The notes beneath the pieces were generated by a model. It was given only the letters and a program-made list of their open reading frames with translations. It was not told where the DNA came from and did no database searches. From BRH-c25 sp964447145 (lineage in GTDB: Bacteria > Bacillota > Clostridia > Lutisporales > Lutisporaceae): 64,000 nucleotides of DNA. The position numbers were made by a program, and so were the translations under genes. Shown here one piece after another: positions 17,127 to 25,776 of this stretch. Position 1 is the first letter of the stretch, and each line of letters starts with the position of its first letter. The DNA lies in contig CAYURW010000001.1 in assembly GCA_964447145.1 (NCBI GenBank), forward strand, positions 13,752-77,751, given 5' to 3'.

Positions 17127-18478
17127 TTATTCCATGTGCTCCGTTATATCAGAGTTATCGCACATTATATCCCTGGTAAAGTGCTGAAACCTTTCGGCAT
17201 ATTTTCTGTATCCGAGATTGAGGGGAAAAGACAGCCAGGGGCTGTGGTCAAAGGGCGCAAGGCGGCCCACTATATCTTTTGCGCTGTAGGTATGCTTCCA
17301 TGCCCAGACAATTCCCTCCTCCAGGTCCTCGGCACTCATCCTTGCGGGCTTGAATACGCAATGCTCAACATCATACATAGCCCAGTCCCTCTCAATGATC
17401 CGCCCCGCCTTGTCAAGCTCCCTGTACAGCTGTGTATTGGGAAAAGGAGTCAGTATGCTGTATCTTGGCAGGTCGATCTTTATTTTGCTGATCATTTCTG
17501 CGGTCTTTTCAAAAACCGATTTGTCCTCGTTGTCCCCCCCAAAGGCAAAACATCCCTGTACCAGAATCCCGTGGGAATGAAGCTTTTTCATCAATTCCCC
17601 GTAGTCATCGACATGGTTTACCCCTTTTCTTATATACTCCTGGGAGGACTGCCAAATGGATTCAAAGCCTATGAGAAGGCCCTTGCAGCCGCTTTTTTCA
17701 AATGTTCCTGCCAGTTCCTCATCTATACCGATATGAGATGTGGCAAGTCCCATCCAGTATATTTTCAGGGGTATAAGAGCAGTAAAAAGCTCTATTGCGT
17801 ATGCCCTGTCCGTAATTAAATTCACATCCGGAAAAAGCACTATTTTTGCGTTAAGCGCCTCTACCTCCCTTACAACCTCCTCTATGGGGCGTTTGTGCAC
17901 CGTGCTTCCAAAGGCCGCCGGGTAGGCGCAGAATGTGCATNNNNNNNNNNGCATGGGAAGCTGCAGCCTCTTACTGCCTCCACAGTATTGATAGTACTGT
18001 ATCTCTTTTTGTTAAGAAGTTCCCTTCTGGGGATGGGCCTGCCGGCTATGGAATAATCACAGCCCTGACTGTAAACCGGCTTTAATTCACCTTTGGCAAA
18101 GTCCCTGAGCATCTGTGGGAAAGTGAACTCGGAAAAGCCCGTAACTACAGCATCTGCATGTCCCGCCGCCTCCTCGGGCATCATGGTAGGGTGCACCCCT
18201 CCCATAACCACCCTTATTCCCCTGCTCCTGAAATAATCTGCATAGGCATAACACCTTGAGGCTGTGCCTGTAATGCAGGTTATTCCAATCAAATCCGCTT
18301 CCAGATCCAAAGGGATCCTCCCCGCAGTCTCATCATAGATAATTACCTCTGCCTCAAGCTCTTCAGGAACAAGTGCCGCCAGAGTAGTCAGTGTAAGAGG
18401 CGCATAGTGCAAAGATTTCCCAAAGCTTCCATTGTATCTGTGCATTGCTCCGGCCGGAGCCAAAAGGACGATTTTCAT
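17127..18478 (-). CDS. B12-binding radical SAM enzyme, interrupted only by a 10-N gap
   Basis: The upstream half (18478 to 17951) encodes the cobalamin-binding domain (MKIVLLAPAG..., VVMGGVHPTMMPEEAAGHADAVVTG) and ends RGCSFPC at the gap. The downstream half resumes at CTFCAYP and carries the rest of the SAM barrel (VLFPDVNLITD, LLIGFESIWQ, TPFPNTQLY). The two flanks share the 4 bases GCAT. Removing the Ns and one copy gives CSFPCTFC, a perfect CX3CX2C cluster site, and a continuous frame of 446 codons. I therefore read this as one intact ~445-aa gene. It lacks the KWWL...YG block of its three relatives and has RDWAMYDVEHCVFKP instead. It lies 57 bp downstream of the GH3 gene. Confidence 0.88.
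17941..17950. other. Assembly gap (10 N) with overlapping flanks
   Basis: GCAT ends the left flank and begins the right flank. Collapsing them restores the radical SAM motif and reading frame, so no sequence appears to be missing. Confidence 0.8.
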
Positions 18479-18535
18479 TTATACATCCCGCCTTGTATAT
18501 TAGTTTTCTTATTTAATAAATAACTTATGCCTCTG

Positions 18536-20086
18536 CTATTCGTCTCCGCTTATAATATGGCCCTTGAAATACTTATCCCAACCTTCCTTTGAAGAAAGAC
18601 AGGCAGGCTTTATATTTCCCAGCTTTTGCCCCGCATCGAGGCAGCCTTTAATATATTCCTCCCCGGGATCTCCTGTCAGCACAAATATCTGAAGCTCTTT
18701 CAGCTGCCCTAACTTTCTGCAGTAATCATAGTGAAAGCTCTCCCTTAACCCGCTGTCTACGTCACTTCCCTTTGGCGGATTGCTGCTCTTCATATATAGA
18801 ATATACCGGTCATCCCCGGGAGCTAGCAAATAGAACTCCGCTTCGGGGGAGAGACTTTCCACAACTTCTCTTATAAAGCTCTCATGAAGTTTTTCTCCGA
18901 ACCTGTCGCTTATGCTGTCGTTTTTCCCTTTGAAAATTAGAAGAGGCAGGCCGTTTTTCCATCCGATCACCCTGACTATGTCATAGGTATGGTATCTATA
19001 AAGCCCTCCTCCTGTGGTGACTATTATTTCATATTCTCCTCCGACCCTAAGTTCTCCTATGGAATAAACCTTGTTATTATCTTCATCAATAAATTCATAA
19101 AAGTGGGAGCATACACTAAGGATCCCCCCTTTTTCACCTGCCAGGGGGAAGGATACAATGCTCTCCGTAGATAGAAGGCCTTTAGGCTGAAGTATACAAC
19201 CCGGGAACAGCCTCTTCACATTTTCCGCATAAGGGGCCGAATTGGAATCACACCAGCAGCTGATTACTTTCAGTCTTGGCCATATTCTGCCGTACTCCCT
19301 GTTATACACAGCCTGTCGGATTTCTCTCTGTCTCTTTTTGCTTAATCCTTCAAGCAGCCTTTCCCTGTGCTTTTGCAGATAATCCAGAAGAAGCAGCAGG
19401 TAGGTAGGATTCCAGACGGAGATAAGCGTAAGCTCCTTTTCCCTTAATAGCGCCGTTACGGTCCTTGTGTAAAATATCTCCATGTCCGTTTCCTTGCTTA
19501 TACCCTTGGGCTTAACAAAAATCATATCCATTAGATATCCTTCTGCCTTGCCGAAATATTCTGAGTCCTCCTCAAACCCAATGGGTATGCCGCTTTTTGT
19601 ATACTGCTCCTCCCCTGCTGCGGGTGTAATGGACCAATAGCTTTTCCCCCATCTGATTTCCGGATATGATGTATATAGGTCATAGATCCAGGGCTTTATC
19701 CCCCTTTGGAATTCCTCCTTAAGGGACTTTGTGTAAGGAATAAGCTTGGATGCCTTTGTTGAACCGCTTGTAGGCTCAAGGGCTATTATCCTCTCCTCTG
19801 TCAGGAGATTTTCCTCTTTTTCCGATATTTGCTCAATATAGGGTCTGTAGGTTTCATAATCTGACAAAGGCACCTTTTCTCTATAATCCTTTATGCTTTT
19901 TATGGCCTCAAAACCATGTCTCTTTCCATAGGCTGTGCCCTTGTTTTTCCCCAATATCTCTCTCAGCCTTTTCTCCTGGAGTCCTTCAGCATCCTCAACT
20001 GACGCAAAGCTTTCGTAGGCCTCCCTGTAAAGTCGGCAGCAAAGCGTATTTATAAGGTAATAAAAAAAGGTTTTGGGGCTTCTCAT
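18536..20086 (-). CDS. GH3-family acyl-acid amido synthetase-like protein
   Basis: 516 aa, normal for GH3 proteins, which adenylate a carboxylic acid and join it to an amine (plant auxin/jasmonate conjugation; roles in bacteria mostly unknown). Visible family features: the P-loop-like EPTSGSTKASKLIPYT near 105, SYWSITPAAG, SVWNPTYLLLLLDYL, QPKGLLSTESIVSFPL near 300, and GGGLYRYHTYDIVRVIGW near 360 with the conserved YR-x-x-T-x-D. The C-terminal lid domain holds GEKLHESF. Start ATG 20086 has only a weak upstream AAGG. Within the cluster it is the best candidate for amide-bond formation on the product of the radical SAM enzymes. Confidence 0.85.
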   Translation of the reverse strand: MRSPKTFFYYLINTLCCRLYREAYESFASVEDAEGLQEKRLREILGKNKGTAYGKRHGFEAIKSIKDYREKVPLSDYETYRPYIEQISEKEENLLTEERIIALEPTSGSTKASKLIPYTKSLKEEFQRGIKPWIYDLYTSYPEIRWGKSYWSITPAAGEEQYTKSGIPIGFEEDSEYFGKAEGYLMDMIFVKPKGISKETDMEIFYTRTVTALLREKELTLISVWNPTYLLLLLDYLQKHRERLLEGLSKKRQREIRQAVYNREYGRIWPRLKVISCWCDSNSAPYAENVKRLFPGCILQPKGLLSTESIVSFPLAGEKGGILSVCSHFYEFIDEDNNKVYSIGELRVGGEYEIIVTTGGGLYRYHTYDIVRVIGWKNGLPLLIFKGKNDSISDRFGEKLHESFIREVVESLSPEAEFYLLAPGDDRYILYMKSSNPPKGSDVDSGLRESFHYDYCRKLGQLKELQIFVLTGDPGEEYIKGCLDAGQKLGNIKPACLSSKEGWDKYFKGHIISGDE

Positions 20087-20124
20087 ATTATCTACGGCCT
20101 TTTTATATATTTTGGGAAAAACTT

Positions 20125-20250
20125 CTGCACTCTTTCCAACACAATTAACCTATCAATAGCCTCTGCATTCTTTCCAACACAATCAGCCCAACAGGGGCTT
20201 TATGCTCTTCCAAGCACAATTAACTCATCAAAAGCTTCTGCATTCGTTCC
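20125..20250. repeat. 37-38-bp tandem repeat at the 3' end of a GNAT-like gene
   Basis: Three and a half degenerate copies, aligned on CTGCA-TCTTTCC at 20125, 20163 and 20238, with a weaker copy near 20200. Shared blocks are CCAACACAAT and AACTCATCAA/AACCTATCAA. On the coding (minus) strand each unit reads ERMQ(K/R)LL followed by a stop in the first copy. Confidence 0.7.
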
Positions 20251-20924
20251 GAAAGATTGGTCTTGCTGAGCTTTGTAATACAAACAATATCGTTGCCCTT
20301 TATATGATCCGGATTTTTCTCTGCAAAAAAGGCAATATTCCTGTCCTTCAGCCTTTCTTTCGTGATATCCGCTACATTTTGCTTCAGCTTGTCCTTAACT
20401 CCTTTATAACAAAGGACTCCGGTTTTTTCGTCATATTCTTCAGGGCTGTAAAGCCTTCCGAATGCATCCATTATCTCTTTAATTTCCTTTGGGGTCTCCT
20501 CCAAATAATTAGGATAAAAGGTTTTAAAAAAAGTCGGCAGCAGCTTGTAGGTTTTGTAGCCTTTGCTTATAAGGAACCAATAAAAATCCCCATATTGTTC
20601 TTCATATTTGAAAAAGAATCGGGTGAAAACCTTAAAAAGCTCCGGGCTGCCCCAATAATCCTTATGTATGATCGTATCCCCTGAAAAAACTCCGTGAACG
20701 AGCTTATCCTCCACAGGAATATGCATGATTTTCTGGGTAGAAAAACCTCGTATTATGCCCCCTTCATCCTTTAACACAATGGAATAGTCCTTTTTCCCCA
20801 GGTCCCTCAGGAAGTTCTCCTTTGTCACATTATCATAAAATTCATCCATTAACCCGTACATTGTATTGACGTCTTCATTGCTTAAGGATCCAACCTCCTG
20901 CATGCTTCCCTTAAGTTTAACCAT
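20220..20924 (-). CDS. GNAT-like acyltransferase-domain protein
   Basis: About 234 aa, tentatively GNAT fold. The N-terminus has helix-strand order with MYGLMDEFYDNVTKENFLRDL and YSIVLKDEGGIIRGFSTQK. This leads into VFSGDTIIHKDYWGSPELFKVFTRFFF, where the strand plus helix resembles acetyl-CoA motif A of atypical family members. The remainder (YKTYKLLPTFFKTFYPNY) is specific to this small family. ATG 20924 follows AAAGGG with 7 nt spacing. A GTG at 20960, 5 nt past the previous stop, is the alternative. The coding end lies in a 38-bp tandem repeat that seems to have replaced the ancestral C-terminus. Confidence 0.6.
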   Translation of the reverse strand: MVKLKGSMQEVGSLSNEDVNTMYGLMDEFYDNVTKENFLRDLGKKDYSIVLKDEGGIIRGFSTQKIMHIPVEDKLVHGVFSGDTIIHKDYWGSPELFKVFTRFFFKYEEQYGDFYWFLISKGYKTYKLLPTFFKTFYPNYLEETPKEIKEIMDAFGRLYSPEEYDEKTGVLCYKGVKDKLKQNVADITKERLKDRNIAFFAEKNPDHIKGNDIVCITKLSKTNLSERMQKLLMS

Positions 20925-20965
20925 ATATTTTTCCCTTTCTTTAACTTCAATGCATTCCACATTTA

Positions 20966-22318
20966 TTAAATCCTGCGGTCCTTCTGCGAAAGCCCGAAAC
21001 GCATTCCCTGCTTTTTGAATACTTCTTTTCTAAAAAGCGGATTGTATATTAAGTATGTAAAAAATCGATATAGGGTACGCATATTTGTCTTTGGTTCCAG
21101 TGCCCTTTTAATAATTGACCAGGGAGAATTAAAGGTCTTCCTGCATCTGAAGGATACCTCAGTCAGTGTTTCCGGCGGCATATTCTGCGGAACAAAAGCC
21201 GCATGGTTGAACCGGTACTCTTCATGAAGCCACCATTTACCGCCGTACAACAGCCGCCCTTCCGCCTCCAGCTTGTTATAAAAAGGGGTGCCCGGATAGG
21301 GCATCAAAATATTATAAGCAGCAAAGCAGAACTTATTCCGGATGGCAAATTGGCAGGTTTCAGTTATGCTGCCGACCGTATCCCCGTCATAACCAAGGGT
21401 AAAGGCAGCCCAGGTCTGGAGCCCCCATCTTCTGAGCTCCCCGATCTCCCTTTTGTAATGATCAAGGGCTCTCCTTCTGTTTGCTCCCTTTGCGGCAGCC
21501 TCTATATTTTCCTCTTTTATGGATTCAAAACCTATAACCAACCCCAGGCATCCGCTCTTTACCATAAGCTCCATCAGTTCTTCATCCTCAAGCATATCCA
21601 TGCTCCCCTGACTCACCCATTTTATCTTCAAGGGAATAAGAGCCCTAAAAAGCTCCTTTGCCTTTTCAAAATCCGATACTATATTATCATCTACAAAAAA
21701 CAAAAGCTTGCGCCCTTGACTTTTGATTTCAGAAATAACCTCTTCCACATCCCTGCAGTAATGTTTCCCCTTGAAGTATGCGCAGGAAGCGCAAAAATTG
21801 CAGTGGTATTTGCAGCCCCTTGAAAATTGCAGAAGGGTAATGGGCAGATATCCTTTGCCCTCAAAAATATCCCTCCTTGTGATGACACCCTTTTGGGGCA
21901 CCAAGGGCTGCTCGCCCCTGTACTGCTTCTTCAAACTGCCTGCGGAAAAATCCCGGAGCACATCATTCCACACACTTTCCGCATCCCCTATGACAATGGC
22001 ATCTGCATGTTCCATAGTCTCCTCAGGCATAAGCATCACATGCATGCCGCCCATTACAACTGCAACCCCTCTTTTTTTGTACTGGCAGCTGATTTCGTAG
22101 GCGCGCCTTGCAGTAAAAGTCTCAACAGTGATTGCCACCAGGTCGGCAGGTTCATCATAGGGTATTTTCTCCATGCGATCATCATACAATACCACTTCTA
22201 TATCCCTTGGAGTAAGAGCGGCCAGGATCCCTAACTGCAGCGGCGCCATGCGGCCCTCGTCAACATACAGGCTATGCTCTCTTCTTCCTATATTGGGTTT
22301 TATCAGTACAAGCCTCAC
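20966..22318 (-). CDS. B12-binding radical SAM enzyme (second of the cluster)
   Basis: 450 aa. Cobalamin-binding domain with DLVAITVETFTARRAYEIS and VVMGGMHVMLMPEETMEHADAIVIGDAESVW. Radical SAM cluster motif RGCKYHCNFC (~165), then LFFVDDNIV, LVIGFESIKEENIE, PYPGTPFYNKL and GKWWLHEEYRFNHAAFVPQNM. It is closest in sequence to the protein at 15628-16959 (YDEPADLVAITVET is identical in both). GTG 22318 overlaps the TGA of the preceding gene (GTGA), showing coupled translation. Confidence 0.92.
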   Translation of the reverse strand: MRLVLIKPNIGRREHSLYVDEGRMAPLQLGILAALTPRDIEVVLYDDRMEKIPYDEPADLVAITVETFTARRAYEISCQYKKRGVAVVMGGMHVMLMPEETMEHADAIVIGDAESVWNDVLRDFSAGSLKKQYRGEQPLVPQKGVITRRDIFEGKGYLPITLLQFSRGCKYHCNFCASCAYFKGKHYCRDVEEVISEIKSQGRKLLFFVDDNIVSDFEKAKELFRALIPLKIKWVSQGSMDMLEDEELMELMVKSGCLGLVIGFESIKEENIEAAAKGANRRRALDHYKREIGELRRWGLQTWAAFTLGYDGDTVGSITETCQFAIRNKFCFAAYNILMPYPGTPFYNKLEAEGRLLYGGKWWLHEEYRFNHAAFVPQNMPPETLTEVSFRCRKTFNSPWSIIKRALEPKTNMRTLYRFFTYLIYNPLFRKEVFKKQGMRFGLSQKDRRI

Positions 22319-23625
22319 CGGTCGACCCCTCCCAACAGTCTGCCTTGTTTTCTGTGTATTTCCCTATTGGAAATAAAATTAAGCGCCACAAACAAAAAAA
22401 AGTTATAGGGCTTCAAATGAAAGCTGCCCAAAAACAAACGTTTCAGTATGACTCTCATACTGTAGAACTTATAGCGTACCGATTTGCAGCCCTCTCTCAA
22501 CTCTTCGGGGGTAAGTCCCCTCGGGAGGTAAGCTGTATCTCCGTAGCAGTAATCGTCACAAAGCCACCATTTATCATATATTAAACGCCCCTCTTCCCTG
22601 AGCCTTTCATACAAAGGAGTTCCCGGCACAGGGATCAGGGGATTGAAATTTGCCAATGTAAAATTGTGCTTCATTGCGAATCTGAAAACTTCCTCAAAGC
22701 TCTCCGAAGTGTCCTCATCATAGCCTAATACAAAGGTAGCATATATAAGAAGTCCGTACTTATATATATTTGCCACAGCCTTGTCATAATCCTCTATGGC
22801 AAGGTTTGCCGATTTTTTCATTTGTTCAAGATTTCTTCTGTTAAGGGATTCGAATCCCATAAGTACCATTATGCATCCGCTTTCCTTCATAAGCCCCAAT
22901 AGCCTTTCCTGCAGAGCTGCATCCATGCTTATCTGGCAGACCCACTTCTTTTTGAGGGGCTTTAAGGCTTTGCAGAGGTCTAGGGCCGCTTTTTCGTCCA
23001 CAAATAAATTGTCATCAACAAAAAAAATAATCCTCTCTTTTATTGCTTTTATCTCTTCTACAACCGAGGCTATTTCCTTTTGGCGCACCTTCCCCGGATA
23101 CATAGCCTTAACCCCGCAAAACTCGCATCCGAACCTGCAGCCTCTGGAGTACTGGACCAACCCAAGCCCTTTATATTTCTTTCCCCTGAAGGCGGGATGA
23201 TCCATGTCAACATAGGCGAAGCCGGCTCCCCGGGATGAAATATACTCCGGCTGAATCGAGCCTTTTATGGCATCCTCCATAAATCTTGGCCAGGTATCTT
23301 CCGCATCCCCTACTATTACCACATCCCCGAAGGTGCTTGCTTCCTCTTTGAGCAGACTGGCGTGGAAACCGCCAAGTACAATAATATTATCCTTTGTTTT
23401 ATACTTTTTTGCCAGCATATATGTCCTCTTAGCGGAAAAGGTATCAAAGGAAAATGCTATTATATCAGATGTAAGGGTCCGGGGCAGTCTCTCTGTACGG
23501 TCATCCAAAAACTCCAGCTCCACATCTTTTGGGGTCAATTGGGCAAGGATAGGGAAAATCAAAGGTTTTAGCGCATCATGGCACCTTCCCTCAAACATGC
23601 CGACCCTGATAATTGTCACCTTCAT
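22315..23625 (-). CDS. B12-binding radical SAM enzyme (first of the cluster)
   Basis: About 436 aa from MKVTIIRV. The N-terminal cobalamin domain (ERLPRTLTSDIIAFSFDTFS; IIVLGGFHASLLKEEASTFGDVVIVGDAEDTW) is followed by RGCRFGCEFC (CX3CX2C), FFVDDNL, VLMGFESLNRRNLEQM, PVPGTPLYERL and KWWLCDDYCYGDTAYLPRGL. ATG 23625 has GGAGG 5 nt upstream; the frame upstream to 23694 has no family similarity and includes a hairpin. It is the first gene of the run that continues through 20966, 20220, GH3 and the other two radical SAM genes. Confidence 0.92.
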   Translation of the reverse strand: MKVTIIRVGMFEGRCHDALKPLIFPILAQLTPKDVELEFLDDRTERLPRTLTSDIIAFSFDTFSAKRTYMLAKKYKTKDNIIVLGGFHASLLKEEASTFGDVVIVGDAEDTWPRFMEDAIKGSIQPEYISSRGAGFAYVDMDHPAFRGKKYKGLGLVQYSRGCRFGCEFCGVKAMYPGKVRQKEIASVVEEIKAIKERIIFFVDDNLFVDEKAALDLCKALKPLKKKWVCQISMDAALQERLLGLMKESGCIMVLMGFESLNRRNLEQMKKSANLAIEDYDKAVANIYKYGLLIYATFVLGYDEDTSESFEEVFRFAMKHNFTLANFNPLIPVPGTPLYERLREEGRLIYDKWWLCDDYCYGDTAYLPRGLTPEELREGCKSVRYKFYSMRVILKRLFLGSFHLKPYNFFLFVALNFISNREIHRKQGRLLGGVDR

Positions 23626-23660
23626 ATTTACCTCCGCAAATAATAAGCAGAGGGAAAAGC

Positions 23661-23692
23661 GAGGGACAAGGTTAATTTTCCCCTGTCCCCTC
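23661..23692. terminator. Hairpin between the FN3-SLH gene and the radical SAM cluster
   Basis: Inverted repeat GAGGGACA (23661-23668) with TGTCCCCTC (23684-23692), in the 80 bp between the FN3-SLH stop codon and the first radical SAM start. On the minus strand it is followed by GCTTTTCCC, so it may partly terminate or attenuate read-through. Confidence 0.5.
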
Positions 23693-23705
23693 AATGTCCC
23701 TCTTT

Positions 23706-25553
23706 TTAGAGTATGCCGCTGAACATTTCATAGGTCCTTTTTATAAGAAGCAGCGCCTGCTCCCTGCTTGTATTGTCTCTCGGCTTCACCCTAATGCCGT
23801 CGCCCTTCATTATGCTGTTTTTTGCTGCAAATTTGACTTCTTTTACTGCCCACGACCCTATGAGGTTTTCATCCTCAAATACGAGAGCCCCCTCTATACT
23901 GGTATTTATGTTTGGAACTGCGCCTGTTATCGCTCTGTATAGCATTACGCAGATATCCTGTCTTGTAATTGGATTACCGGGAGAAAATATTCCTTTGCCG
24001 GTTCCATTTACAATGCCTGCTGCATATGCCTTCAATATATTTGTGTTTGTTGTGTCTGTAAATGTATTTGAGGCTGCAGGAACTGTTTCTGAGCCTTTTA
24101 ATTTTTCATAGAGTTTGACCACCAGTTCACAAAATTCCTCCCTGGTTATATTCCGGGTATAATTATTCATTACCACGTCGGTATAAAGGCCATATCCCAC
24201 GGCTTTCTGAAGCTCCTCCAGAGCCCAGCTGCTGGCCCCTGTATAATCCACTGCTGCCGGAGCGGCAGTCTGGCTCGGGGTCGTCACCTCTGCAATATTT
24301 GATTCTTTGAATGTAGTTTCTCCAATATATGAATAAATAACGTAGGCGTATTTAGTGTTCGGCTTTGCTGCCTTATCTGTATAAGTAGTCGTGCCGGCAG
24401 CAAGCTTTGCCACCATTTCCCATTCCTCCGGAGGTGTCTTGTACAGATAAAAGCCTTCTTCATTGTCGGATTTGTCCTGCCATGCAAGAACGACTTCTGT
24501 CGGGCCCTGCGCACTGGCTGTCAGGTTTTCGGGAGCTGCCAGCACCAAAGGTGCAGCTTCGGCAGGGGCTGATCCGGGTATGGTTATCTCAACTAAATTT
24601 GATTCTGCATATGTCTCCTCATCCTTATACGCATATAATACATACTGATATGTAGCATTGGATAAGAGACCTTCATCCGTATACCTGGTAGTATTGGCGT
24701 CCAAAGCCGTCGGTTCATCCTCCCATTCCCAGTTATTTGCTCTGTAAAGAAGGAACCCCAGTTCATTGTTGGATTTATCCCGCCAGGATAGTTCAATTCC
24801 GCCCTCATCTGTTAATTCTGCTTCCAATCCTTCCGGTGCATTTATCCCCGGGGATTCGGCGGTATTGGGATCCGCTGTCGTTTCGTCGCCGGTGCTTTCA
24901 TCTGTGCCCGATGTTCCCGGCAGAACTGGTTTTATGTCATTAAGATCAATTTTAATAGGCGGCTTTGCGATTCCGCCGGAGGGCAATGTGCCTTTAAACG
25001 GGTCATTCAGTATCGGGCCTAAAGAAGATTTGGTCACAACTTTCAGCTCATTAGAGTATGCCGTATAACTCATTTTTAGTTTTGTAAGTATTATGTCAAG
25101 ACTGTCTTTTCTGGCCCTTACCCTGTAATAATAGGTGGTGTCCGGTTTCACTGAGGCATCATCATAAGATACTGTATCTTTCTCCAAAACTGCCAACTGA
25201 CTGTATTCCCCGTCTTCTTCCATTCTCTCTATCACATACTTATTTTCCCCTGTGGAGTTATCCCTCCACTTTATAGAAACAAGGTTTGTCTCCGCTTTAA
25301 CCAGCTCGAGATTCGTCGGTGCATAAAAAGTGAGAAGCTCCGGCTCAGGGTCCGGGGGTGGCAGCAGTGAACCTGTACCGGGAAGTTCCGGCTGTATAGT
25401 CGGTTTGGCAGGTAACGGCGATTCAATAGCCGGTTTATCTATAAGCCCCGGTTTTGTCAGTGTGGGTGTTGTAAGTGCGGGGGCCCCATTCACAGGCAGC
25501 CACAGTGATGATAATATGCTGATACACAGTAGAATAACCATTCCTTTTTTCAT
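23706..25553 (-). CDS. Surface protein with three fibronectin type III domains and SLH motifs
   Basis: About 615 aa. Signal peptide MKKGMVILLCISILSSLWLPVNGAP, then a Pro-rich linker. Three FN3 domains follow: APTNLELVKAETNLVSIKWRDNS near 80, APEGLEAELTDEGGIELSWRDKS near 240, and APENLTASAQGPTEVVLAWQDKS near 345. The last ~175 residues are three SLH-like motifs (SSWALEELQKAVGYGLY; NILKAYAAGIVNGTGKGIFSPGNPITRQD; GSWAVKEVKFAAKNSIMKGDGIRVKPRDNTSREQ), which would bind secondary wall polymer. ATG 25553 follows GGAGGGG with good spacing, preferred over ATG 25589. It is downstream of secreted paralogue B but separated by a strong terminator. Confidence 0.9.
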   Translation of the reverse strand: MKKGMVILLCISILSSLWLPVNGAPALTTPTLTKPGLIDKPAIESPLPAKPTIQPELPGTGSLLPPPDPEPELLTFYAPTNLELVKAETNLVSIKWRDNSTGENKYVIERMEEDGEYSQLAVLEKDTVSYDDASVKPDTTYYYRVRARKDSLDIILTKLKMSYTAYSNELKVVTKSSLGPILNDPFKGTLPSGGIAKPPIKIDLNDIKPVLPGTSGTDESTGDETTADPNTAESPGINAPEGLEAELTDEGGIELSWRDKSNNELGFLLYRANNWEWEDEPTALDANTTRYTDEGLLSNATYQYVLYAYKDEETYAESNLVEITIPGSAPAEAAPLVLAAPENLTASAQGPTEVVLAWQDKSDNEEGFYLYKTPPEEWEMVAKLAAGTTTYTDKAAKPNTKYAYVIYSYIGETTFKESNIAEVTTPSQTAAPAAVDYTGASSWALEELQKAVGYGLYTDVVMNNYTRNITREEFCELVVKLYEKLKGSETVPAASNTFTDTTNTNILKAYAAGIVNGTGKGIFSPGNPITRQDICVMLYRAITGAVPNINTSIEGALVFEDENLIGSWAVKEVKFAAKNSIMKGDGIRVKPRDNTSREQALLLIKRTYEMFSGIL

Positions 25554-25731
25554 TTTGTCCCCTCCTGTCTTAATATTTGTTTTATACATGTGAACTTATG
25601 TGTTATACAAAAATTTCCGACCTATGGTTGACACTTTAAGCCCAAATTGTGTTCCTGATACAATATTAAGAAATTTTGTCTGAAATGTCCACCAAAATAC
25701 ACTAATTCTCAAAAAAATACCCAAATAGGGT

Positions 25732-25768
25732 AAGAAAAAGGGCCCAGCCTTTTTCCGGGCAGGGCCCT
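25732..25768 (-). terminator. Intrinsic terminator of secreted paralogue B
   Basis: Minus strand AGGGCCC-T-GCC...GGC-T-GGGCCCT stem, followed by TTTTTCTT. It lies about 10 bp past the stop codon of the gene at 25777. Confidence 0.85.
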
Positions 25769-25776
25769 CAAATACT

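Noticed and set aside
17136..17819. 227-codon plus-strand frame
   Set aside because: Antisense to a clear radical SAM gene; no start signals.
17127..18478. Two separate radical SAM half-genes
   Set aside because: The flanks of the 10-N gap overlap by 4 bases and join in frame into a canonical CX3CX2C motif.
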